In this document: positions 20,845 to 26,607 of the stretch, one piece after another
Numbering within the stretch: position 1 is the first letter of the stretch
How the letters are laid out: each line of letters starts with the position of its first letter
Assembly: GCA_023403375.1 (NCBI GenBank)
Contig: JAEYEN010000051.1
Span: 1 to 26,607 of the forward strand
From: Bacillota bacterium
Lineage (GTDB): Bacteria; Bacillota; Clostridia; Christensenellales; Borkfalkiaceae
Length of the DNA stretch: 26,607 nucleotides
Reading direction: 5' to 3'
Notes under the pieces: generated by a model
What the model was told of the DNA's origin: nothing
Seen by the model: only the letters and a program-made list of their open reading frames with translations
Databases searched by the model: none
Position numbers and translations under genes: made by a program

Positions 20845-21906
20845 TTATTTGATTTCGGAGAAGTATTTAATAGTTCTTACCATCTGGCTGGTGTAAGAGT
20901 TTTCGTTATCGTACCAGGAAACTACCTGTACCTGATAGGTATCGTCGTCGATTTTGGATACCATAGTCTGGGTAGCGTCGAATAACGAACCGAATCTCAT
21001 ACCGATGATGTCAGAAGAAACGATTTCGTCGGTGTTGTAACCGAAAGATTCGGTCGCTTCGGATTTCATCTGTTCGTTGATGGATTCTTTGGTTATATCT
21101 TTGCCCTTAACAACCGCAACCAAAATGGTGGTGGAACCGGTAGCGGTAGGAACACGCTGAGCGGAACCGATAAGTTTGCCGTTGAGTTCGGGGATAACAA
21201 GACCGATAGCCTTAGCAGCGCCGGTGGAGTTAGGAACGATGTTCATAGCGCCCGCTCTGGAACGACGAAGGTCGCCCTTTCTCTGGGGTCCGTCAAGAAT
21301 CATCTGGTCGCCGGTGTAAGCGTGAACGGTGGTCATAATACCCGACATAATGGGATATTTGTCGTTTAACGCCTTAGCCATAGGAGCAAGACAGTTGGTC
21401 GTGCAGGAAGCAGCGGAGATGATGTGGTCGTCCTTGGTTAAAGTCTTGTGGTTTACGTTGTAAACGATAGTGGGAAGGTCGTTGCCTGCGGGTGCGGAGA
21501 TAACGACGTTCTTTGCGCCTGCGGTGATGTGAGCCTGCGCTTTTGCCTTAGAAGTATAGAAGCCCGTGCATTCCAGAACAACGTCGATGTCGAGTTCTCC
21601 CCAAGGAAGTTCCGCAGCGTTTGCTTTTGCATAAATGGTGATTTCTTTGCCGTCTACGATGATAGAACCGGGAACGACAACGGTCTTTCCGTCTTCTGCC
21701 ATAACAGCGTCTTTATAAGAAACTTCGTGATTTCTTGCATAGTTACCCTGCATGGTATCGTATTTAAGCAAGTGTGCGAGCATTTTGGGGCTGGTAAGGT
21801 CGTTGATAGCAACAACTTCATAGCCTTCTGCGCCGAACATCTGTCTGAAAGCCAAACGTCCGATACGGCCGAAACCGTTAATTGCAACTTTTGTTACTTT
21901 TGACAT
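20845..21906 (-). CDS. gap: Glyceraldehyde-3-phosphate dehydrogenase, type I
   Basis: 353-residue glycolytic enzyme converting glyceraldehyde-3-phosphate, NAD and phosphate to 1,3-bisphosphoglycerate. N-terminal Rossmann motif AINGFGRIGRLAFRQM; Asp36 in AINDLTSP indicates NAD preference. Catalytic Cys168 lies in SAASCTTNCLAP, and the partner His is in TTVHAYTGDQ. The phosphate-site segment RRSRAGAMNIVPNSTGAAKA and the C-terminal YDNENSYTSQMV are standard. It is slightly longer than the common ~335 residues through small insertions. GGAGG lies 9 nt before ATG. It is a single-gene unit with a near-consensus promoter, as expected for a highly expressed enzyme; codon choice is correspondingly uniform. 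Confidence 0.97.
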   Translation of the reverse strand: MSKVTKVAINGFGRIGRLAFRQMFGAEGYEVVAINDLTSPKMLAHLLKYDTMQGNYARNHEVSYKDAVMAEDGKTVVVPGSIIVDGKEITIYAKANAAELPWGELDIDVVLECTGFYTSKAKAQAHITAGAKNVVISAPAGNDLPTIVYNVNHKTLTKDDHIISAASCTTNCLAPMAKALNDKYPIMSGIMTTVHAYTGDQMILDGPQRKGDLRRSRAGAMNIVPNSTGAAKAIGLVIPELNGKLIGSAQRVPTATGSTTILVAVVKGKDITKESINEQMKSEATESFGYNTDEIVSSDIIGMRFGSLFDATQTMVSKIDDDTYQVQVVSWYDNENSYTSQMVRTIKYFSEIK

Positions 21907-21949
21907 AATATATGTCCTCCAAAAATATATATATTTTTTTAACTATTTT

Positions 21950-21978
21950 ATTATAACGGCAAAAACAGCGTTAGTCAA
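21950..21978 (-). promoter_or_regulatory. gap promoter
   Basis: Minus-strand -35 TTGACT (21978-21973), a 17-nt spacer and perfect -10 TATAAT (21955-21950). Confidence 0.85.
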
Positions 21979-21991
21979 TCGTTTTTTTGCG

Positions 21992-23107
21992 TTATTTTAA
22001 ATTTTCGGGGTTAAGCGGCAACAAATCGTCGGGTAAAAAACGTCCGTTTTTACGTATCAGTTCGCCGTCGAGATAAATTTCGCCGCCGCCGTATTCTTCC
22101 GTCTGTATCTGCACCAAATCCCAGTGTACGGCGGAAACGTTGCCGTTATAGCAATCGTCGTAACAGCAACCGGGCGTGAAATGTATAGAACCCGATATTT
22201 TTTCGTCAAACAAAATATCGCCCATAGGCTTAGTTATATAAGGATTTACGCCGAACGAAAACTCGCCCACGTATCTCGCCCCTTCGTCCGTGTCGAATAT
22301 GGCTTTCAGTTTTTCGGGATAGTTGCCGTCCGCTTTTATAATCTTTCCGTCCTTAAAAGTCAGCGAAACGTTTTCAAACTTAACGCCGCGCTCTATCGAC
22401 GGCGCGTTATAAGTTATCGTACCGTTAACGCTGTCTTTCACGGGCGCGGTGTAAATTTCGCCGTCGGGGATATTGCGCTCTCCCGAACATTTTTTACTGC
22501 CGATTCCTTTTATCGAAAAAGATATATCGGTGTCTTTCGCCACGATATGCACCTTATCCGCCGCGTCAAGCCGTTTTTTAAGCGCGTCCATAGCCTTGTC
22601 CATTTTAGAATAATCCAGCGTGCATACGTTAAAATAAAAGTTTTCAAACGCTTCGGTACTCATACCCGCCTGTTGCGCCATTCCCTGATTAGGATAACGA
22701 AGCACAACCCATTTGGTTTTCTTCACTCTCAATTCGTGATGAACGGGGTGCGAATAGTATTCGCTTTCTATATTCATATTTTCTTCGGGCACGTCGGAAA
22801 GTTCGTTGCAGTTTTCGCCGCCGCGTATTCCGATGTACGCGTCCATCTCGCTCATTCTTAGTCCGTCGTATCTGGCGCGGAGAACCGCTAACTCTTTTGT
22901 TTCGCCCATAAGAAGTTCGCGCGTTACTCTGTTATCGTAAATTTCCACAAAAGGATATGCGCCGACCGCAAAAACTTCTTTCACGATGGCGTTTACAAGC
23001 ATATAATCTATGCCTTTCGCTTCTATAAGAACTTTTTCGCCCTTTTTAAGGTCACAGGAATAATTTACTAAAATTTTCGCAAGTTTAACAATTCTTTCGT
23101 CTGTCAT
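21992..23107 (-). CDS. M29-family metallo-aminopeptidase (AmpS/PepS-like)
   Basis: 371-residue cytoplasmic aminopeptidase that removes N-terminal residues from peptides using a two-metal site. The start was set at MTDERIVKLAKILVNYS, preceded by GAAGGAG at 8 nt; 22 further upstream codons are open but lie across the promoter. Family features: VLIEAKG near residue 30, the central VEGELG-like equivalent GEFSFGVNPY, SGSIHFTPGCCY with metal-ligand His, and SAVHWDLVQ with His/Asp ligands near the C-terminus, followed by GGEIYLDGELIRKNG. Length matches the family (about 370-410). It is a single-gene unit, divergent from fba. Confidence 0.93.
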   Translation of the reverse strand: MTDERIVKLAKILVNYSCDLKKGEKVLIEAKGIDYMLVNAIVKEVFAVGAYPFVEIYDNRVTRELLMGETKELAVLRARYDGLRMSEMDAYIGIRGGENCNELSDVPEENMNIESEYYSHPVHHELRVKKTKWVVLRYPNQGMAQQAGMSTEAFENFYFNVCTLDYSKMDKAMDALKKRLDAADKVHIVAKDTDISFSIKGIGSKKCSGERNIPDGEIYTAPVKDSVNGTITYNAPSIERGVKFENVSLTFKDGKIIKADGNYPEKLKAIFDTDEGARYVGEFSFGVNPYITKPMGDILFDEKISGSIHFTPGCCYDDCYNGNVSAVHWDLVQIQTEEYGGGEIYLDGELIRKNGRFLPDDLLPLNPENLK

Positions 23108-23135
23108 AATAAAAACTCCTTCAATTTTTAAGTTT

Positions 23136-23164
23136 ATTATACACTTTGCTCGGTTTTTTATAAA
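23136..23164 (-). promoter_or_regulatory. Promoter of the M29 aminopeptidase gene
   Basis: Minus-strand perfect -10 TATAAT (23141-23136) with a weaker -35 TTTATA (23164-23159) at 17 nt. Confidence 0.6.
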
Positions 23165-23191
23165 GTATTTCACATTAGATTTAAAAAATAA

Positions 23192-23219
23192 TTGCCAAAT
23201 TTTGAAAATATGATATAAT
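23192..23219 (+). promoter_or_regulatory. fba promoter
   Basis: -35 TTGCCA (23192-23197), a 16-nt spacer and -10 TATAAT (23214-23219) with an extended TGA just upstream. The leader is about 55 nt. Confidence 0.75.
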
Positions 23220-23278
23220 ATAACCGAAAAAGAAAATAAATATCTTTTAATTCATCTCTTTGTTGGAGGAAAAACAAA

Positions 23279-24265
23279 ATGGCATTAGTAAACTCTAAAA
23301 AAATGTTCGAGCAGGCTTACAAAAACGGTTATGCAATCGGCGCTTTCAACGTAAACAATATGGAAATCGTTCAGGGCATTACCGAAGCGTGCAAAGAAAC
23401 CAACTCCCCCGTAATTTTACAGGTATCCAAGGGTGCGAGAGCGTATGCTAACCACACTTACCTTGTTAAACTTGTAGAAGCGGCGGTTATCGAATGTCCC
23501 GATATTCCGATAGTTTTACACTTAGACCACGGTCCCGACTTTGAAACCTGCAAGGCTTGTATCGACGGCGGATTTACTTCCGTTATGATAGACGGCTCTT
23601 CTCTTCCCTTTGAAGAAAATATCGCGGTTACCAAAAAAGTCGTTGAATATGCGCACAACCACGTTCCCTACGTTACCGTAGAAGGCGAACTCGGCACTCT
23701 TGCCGGAATCGAAGACGACGTTAAAGTCGAACACGGCGCAGAATCTTATACTAACCCCGAACAGGTTATAGAGTTCGTTAACAGAACGGGCGTTGACTCT
23801 CTTGCAATCGCAATCGGCACTTCGCACGGCGCATACAAATTCAAACCCGAACAGTGCACGCTTAATAAAGACGGAATTTTGGTTCCCCCCGCACTCCGTT
23901 TCGACATTCTGGAAGAAGTTTCCAAAAAACTTCCCGGATTCCCCATAGTACTCCACGGTTCTTCTTCCGTTCCGCAGGAATACGTTAAAATGGTAAACGA
24001 AAACGGCGGCAAAATGCCCAACGCTATCGGCGTTCCCGAAGAACAATTGAGAGAAGCGGCAAAACTTTCCGTTTGCAAAATCAACATCGACTCCGACTTA
24101 CGCTTGGCAATGACCGGAACTATCAGAAAGTTCTTCACCGAACATCCCGATAAGTTCGACCCCAGAGAATATCTTAAACCCGCAAGAGCAAACATCAAAG
24201 AACTCGTTAAGCACAAACTTATCGACGTTTTGGGTTGCGCAGGCAAAGCGGAAGAATGCAAATAA
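23279..24265 (+). CDS. fba: Class II fructose-bisphosphate aldolase
   Basis: 328-residue zinc-dependent aldolase that cleaves fructose-1,6-bisphosphate to the two triose phosphates. Visible motifs: HLDHGPD with Asp83 as proton acceptor and His84 as zinc ligand; VEGELGTLAG; a second zinc-ligand His in GTSHGAYKF; and a third in VLHGSSSVP. The phosphate-binding KINIDSDLR follows. GGAGG lies 8 nt before the ATG. The length and the single gene with strong promoter and terminator fit the glycolytic enzyme rather than a tagatose-bisphosphate variant, though the two cannot be separated with certainty by eye. Confidence 0.95.
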   Translation: MALVNSKKMFEQAYKNGYAIGAFNVNNMEIVQGITEACKETNSPVILQVSKGARAYANHTYLVKLVEAAVIECPDIPIVLHLDHGPDFETCKACIDGGFTSVMIDGSSLPFEENIAVTKKVVEYAHNHVPYVTVEGELGTLAGIEDDVKVEHGAESYTNPEQVIEFVNRTGVDSLAIAIGTSHGAYKFKPEQCTLNKDGILVPPALRFDILEEVSKKLPGFPIVLHGSSSVPQEYVKMVNENGGKMPNAIGVPEEQLREAAKLSVCKINIDSDLRLAMTGTIRKFFTEHPDKFDPREYLKPARANIKELVKHKLIDVLGCAGKAEECK

Positions 24266-24342
24266 TTTTTGCCAGAACGCTTTATAAAAACGTATAAATT
24301 TTCTTACGGGAAAATAAGTATAAAAAAGCAATCGGAAATATT

Positions 24343-24376
24343 AAAAGCCTTTTCCATTCATCGGAAAAGGCTTTTT
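24343..24376. terminator. Bidirectional terminator between fba and the DUF4363 gene
   Basis: AAAAGCCTTTTCC-ATTCATC-GGAAAAGGCTTTT, a perfect 13-bp stem with A/T tracts on both sides, placed between two converging genes. Confidence 0.88.
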
Positions 24377-24391
24377 CTTTTAACTTTTTTA

Positions 24392-24769
24392 CTACAAAAT
24401 GTTTTCTATGCTGACTTTGAAAGTTTTAGGAATTTGCTCCGACAACTCTCTTAAAACTTCTATCTTCGATATGGCGTCCGCCCATTCCTTGTCGCGGACG
24501 AGCGTTACCGCTTCCGAAAGCCATAGGTCGATTTCTTTTATCTCGTTGTGCGGAATAAAAATATGCAGATATTTTTTCTTGTTTACCCAATTTTTTTGCA
24601 CGGCGTAAACGTCTTCTTTATTTGCCGTTTCTTCGTCCACTTTATAATAAAGTTCTTCAAGCGCAACGTCGAATTCCGAAAACTGCCTTGCAATAAAATC
24701 GGATTCGTACAGCGCGCCCGCAAGCAATATTGCCGAAACAAGCAACATAGTTATTATAGACCTAACCAT
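24392..24769 (-). CDS. DUF4363 family membrane-anchored protein
   Basis: 125-residue protein with one N-terminal hydrophobic helix (4-20) acting as an uncleaved anchor or signal. A mostly helical extracytoplasmic part follows (ALEELYYKVDEETANKE, WLSEAVTLVRDKEWADAISK, LRELSEQIP). It matches the size and layout of DUF4363 proteins that accompany DUF421 proteins in Clostridia. Its ATG overlaps the end of the DUF421 gene by 8 nt, and AGGAG lies just upstream inside that gene, so the two are translated together. The function is unknown; a partner of the DUF421 membrane protein is inferred. Confidence 0.85.
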   Translation of the reverse strand: MVRSIITMLLVSAILLAGALYESDFIARQFSEFDVALEELYYKVDEETANKEDVYAVQKNWVNKKKYLHIFIPHNEIKEIDLWLSEAVTLVRDKEWADAISKIEVLRELSEQIPKTFKVSIENIL

Positions 24770-25445
24770 TTTTTATTTCTCCTGTGGGAAAAGTTAAAAT
24801 TTTATATTCTTTGTTTTTGCACTTTAAATAGGCTCTTCCGTTTTCGTCTACCGTAAGCACTTCGGTATTTTTAATAGTGCTTTCGTTATCTTTCATAAAC
24901 TGTTCCAGCCCTTTCATATCCGAATTAAAAAAGGCGAGATTTTTGGTAACGGGTTTGCCGTCGTTTATAATAAGCAGGCTAAGTCCCCTTTTGCCTTCGC
25001 TGTTTTCCTTTTTAAGCGCGGAAAGTTTGCCGTTAGACTCGAATATCGCATAATCAAGGTCGTCAAGCGCAAAGTACCCTTGCGCGCGCATGGATTCAAT
25101 AAGGTCGTCCACGCCCATATTGTTCTTTTTTAACTCTTTCATATTCACGCCGCGCTTATCTATAACTATACTCGGCTTTCCGGACAGAATAAGTTTGGTA
25201 AAATCGCCGCCCTGTTCTATCAGCGAGAAAATCTGGTGCAGAACGAACAGCGCGAAAATAGCCACTATACCGTAAATGAGCGGTATGGAAACGTCCGCCA
25301 TAGGCACACAGGCAAGGTCGGCGATAATAAGCGTTATAACAAGTTCAAAAGGCTGCATTTCGCCTATCTGCCGCTTTCCCATCAACCGCATAACTATAAC
25401 GAGAGTTATAAAAATAATAAGCGTTCTTATAAAGGTAACTGCCAT
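24762..25445 (-). CDS. DUF421 (YetF-like) membrane protein
   Basis: 227-residue protein with three N-terminal transmembrane helices (about 4-20, 33-50, 55-73) and a soluble C-terminal region made of two small beta domains. The family signature RLMGKRQIGEMQPFELVITL is intact, as are SGKPSIVIDKRGVN and the RAQGYFALDDLDYAIFESNG segment. In Bacillus related proteins are linked to sporulation and membrane stress; the molecular role is not settled. No Shine-Dalgarno sequence precedes the ATG, and a TATACT hexamer lies 7 nt upstream. Confidence 0.92.
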   Translation of the reverse strand: MAVTFIRTLIIFITLVIVMRLMGKRQIGEMQPFELVITLIIADLACVPMADVSIPLIYGIVAIFALFVLHQIFSLIEQGGDFTKLILSGKPSIVIDKRGVNMKELKKNNMGVDDLIESMRAQGYFALDDLDYAIFESNGKLSALKKENSEGKRGLSLLIINDGKPVTKNLAFFNSDMKGLEQFMKDNESTIKNTEVLTVDENGRAYLKCKNKEYKILTFPTGEIKNG

Positions 25446-25491
25446 ATAACGTAGTATAGGTCTATTTAAAATTTTTATGCCGCATAAACGC

Positions 25492-25520
25492 TTGACGAAT
25501 TTTTTTGATGATGATATTAT
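25492..25520 (+). promoter_or_regulatory. Promoter of the THF riboswitch-folT unit
   Basis: -35 TTGACG (25492-25497), a 17-nt spacer and -10 TATTAT (25515-25520). Transcription would begin a few bases before the riboswitch. Confidence 0.75.
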
Positions 25521-25530
25521 AAAAACATAA

Positions 25531-25620
25531 ATAGAGTAGCAAAGACGCGTAAAGTGTTGCGAAATGGGATGTCGTTCGCAAACGAAAGGTTTTCCTGCGG
25601 TGTCTTTGCGCGTCCGCTAT
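25531..25620 (+). promoter_or_regulatory. Tetrahydrofolate (THF) riboswitch
   Basis: The segment follows the THF riboswitch consensus closely: GAGTAG, the P2 stem GCAAAGAC/GTCTTTGC, the TAAAGTG core, a hairpin TTGCGAA/TTCGCAA with the conserved loop TGGGATGTCG, a short AAGG-TTTT-CCT stem, TGCGGTG, and the closing GTCCGCTAT. Outer bases ATAG/CTAT close P1. The class binds reduced folates and controls folate transport genes, matching the folT-like gene downstream. Confidence 0.93.
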
Positions 25621-25658
25621 CATTTTATCGCGCAAAAAAGCGCATATTATCTTATCGG

Positions 25659-25689
25659 TCTCTCTAAAATTTTTTCGGGAGATTTTTTT
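25659..25689 (+). promoter_or_regulatory. Expression platform hairpin that covers the folT ribosome site
   Basis: TCTCTC (25659-25664) can pair with GGGAGA (25677-25682), followed by TTTTTTT and then the ATG. The same GGGAG is the ribosome binding site, 8 nt before the start. The hairpin could both terminate transcription and hide the ribosome site. A second small hairpin, GCGC-A6-GCGC, lies at 25631-25644. Confidence 0.6.
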
Positions 25690-26445
25690 ATGAACTTTTT
25701 ACTTCTTGCAGGCGCTTCGGATAAGCCGTCCGCCTTCGACTTCAAAACGATTTTTTCAAATTTCGTACAAAATTGGTATTACTATTTAATACTTTTTGCG
25801 GTAATCGCGGCAATAATATTGTTTTGCCGCTTTAAAAAACCGCGCTCCGTAAACAGACTTAACCACACGCAAAAAATCGTATACGTTTCTGTGCTTACCG
25901 CCCTTTCCGCAGCGGTAAACGTGTTGACTTACTACCCCGTTTCCTACATAGCCATATCGTTTACCCCCGTCGTCTGCTTTGTTGCAGGCTATCTTCTGGG
26001 TGCGAAAGCAGGATTCGCCGTGGGATTTATAGGCGACCTTATAGGTGGCCTTCTTTTTCCTGCGGGCGTGTATAATCCGCTTATCGGCGTGGCGAGCGGG
26101 CTTATGGGCTTTATACCCGGTATCATCTTTGAATACTTTGGCGGAAACGTTTACTTAAAAGCGATTATCTCTTCTGTTCTTACGCTGTTTATCTGCACGG
26201 CGGGTATAAACACTTTCGCGCTTTATCTTATGTACGGTCTGGGCAAAAAAACTTATTTTGCGTATCTTATAACAAGACTTCCGTGGCAGGCGTTAAACGC
26301 CGCCGTAAACTGCGCGCTTTGTATTTTGTTCGCAAAACTGTTGCCAAAAATCTTAAACGGCAAAAACTTTGTTTTTGAACAAAAAAGTAAAGACGAAAAG
26401 GAAGAAAATCTCCAAAACTCTATAAACAAAGACGATACGTTATAA
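25690..26445 (+). CDS. folT: ECF transporter S component, folate-specific (FolT-like)
   Basis: 251-residue membrane protein that binds folate and works with the shared energising module (EcfA, EcfA', EcfT encoded elsewhere). The start was set at MNFLLLAGASDKP, 8 nt after GGGAG; open codons upstream lie in the riboswitch. An extra N-terminal helix (about 29-46) precedes the S-component core, which begins at TQKIVYVSVLTALSAAVNVL and includes FTPVVCFVAGYLLGAKAG, GFIGDLIGGLLFPAG and ITRLPWQALNAAVN. The last ~30 residues are a charged tail. FolT proteins are usually about 170 residues, so both ends are extended. The specificity call rests on the THF riboswitch plus the family motifs. Confidence 0.9.
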   Translation: MNFLLLAGASDKPSAFDFKTIFSNFVQNWYYYLILFAVIAAIILFCRFKKPRSVNRLNHTQKIVYVSVLTALSAAVNVLTYYPVSYIAISFTPVVCFVAGYLLGAKAGFAVGFIGDLIGGLLFPAGVYNPLIGVASGLMGFIPGIIFEYFGGNVYLKAIISSVLTLFICTAGINTFALYLMYGLGKKTYFAYLITRLPWQALNAAVNCALCILFAKLLPKILNGKNFVFEQKSKDEKEENLQNSINKDDTL

Positions 26446-26532
26446 CGAAAGGATACATAAATAAATAATTAAAAAGCCGAAAACAAGCCTTTCTTTTAGA
26501 AAAAAACGTCACGAAACAAAATATAAAAAAAC

Positions 26533-26562
26533 AACCCCCGCCTTAAAAATGCGGGGGTTTTA
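26533..26562 (+). terminator. folT terminator
   Basis: AACCCCCGC-CTTAAAAAT-GCGGGGGTT followed by a short T-run, 87 bp after the stop. The remaining bases to the window end hold no gene that I can see. Confidence 0.85.
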
Positions 26563-26607
26563 ATATTTCGTTTTCTCAAAAAACTTCGCTTGTATACTAT
26601 ATTCCCG

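Noticed and set aside
22124..22861. A 245-codon plus-strand frame inside the M29 aminopeptidase gene
   Set aside because: Antisense shadow of a well-recognised gene; no promoter or ribosome site and no recognisable domain.
23522..24046. A 174-codon minus-strand frame inside fba
   Set aside because: Antisense shadow caused by the codon bias of a highly expressed gene.
25564..25689. N-terminal extension of the FolT-like protein
   Set aside because: The extra codons lie within the THF riboswitch and its platform; the ATG at 25690 has the ribosome site and fits the family.

Overview
The window looks like chromosomal DNA from a low-to-moderate GC Gram-positive anaerobe of the class Clostridia, probably an uncultured gut lineage. 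The evidence is strong TTGACA/TATAAT promoters, AAGGAG/GGAGG ribosome binding sites, many Rho-independent terminators, a tetrahydrofolate (THF) riboswitch in front of an ECF folate transporter, a DUF421-DUF4363 pair, a lon-ysxC pair, and a secreted protein with the repeat architecture common in gut Firmicutes. The exact taxon is inference; no rRNA gene is present.

Layout. (1) Positions 1-3970: the promoter-proximal part of an exopolysaccharide/cell-surface glycan operon on the minus strand. It runs from a TTG-started initiating sugar-phosphate transferase through an NAD-dependent sugar epimerase/dehydratase, a GT2 and a GT4 glycosyltransferase, and continues off the left edge. Its gene ends carry low-complexity repeats, a possible A-tract frameshift and mutually exclusive hairpins. 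(2) 3970-4500: non-coding, with three 100-bp tandem repeats. (3) 4500-8341: a secreted 1127-residue protein with four related beta-rich modules and two C-terminal modules, followed by a tightly linked 44-residue acidic protein. (4) 8514-11017: two translationally coupled genes resembling phage baseplate/tail-fibre proteins, with no other phage genes. (5) 11217-11567: tRNA-Thr(CGT) preceded by two nearly identical tRNA-derived elements behind one promoter. (6) 11601-13387: an esterase with a structured leader, and a divergent Cys/His-rich protein. (7) 13515-19255: housekeeping genes ysxC, lon, a Cof-type HAD phosphatase and uvrC, all on the minus strand. (8) 19430-20773: an ArsR-type regulator with a palindromic operator candidate, a divergent 49-residue hydrophobic peptide, and a small lipoprotein. 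(9) 20781-24376: gap, an M29 aminopeptidase, and divergent fba. (10) 24392-26562: the DUF421-DUF4363 membrane pair and the THF riboswitch-folT unit.

How they work together: gap and fba are central glycolysis; lon, ysxC and uvrC cover proteolysis, ribosome assembly and nucleotide excision repair; the left end builds and decorates the cell surface. The most unusual items are the co-transcribed tRNA-Thr-like tandem elements, the orphan tail-like gene pair, two small proteins in well-defined transcription units, the contingency-like repeats and A-tract in the glycan operon, and genes (uvrC, the Cys/His-rich gene, possibly the DUF421 gene) whose promoters place transcription start at or within about a base of the start codon.
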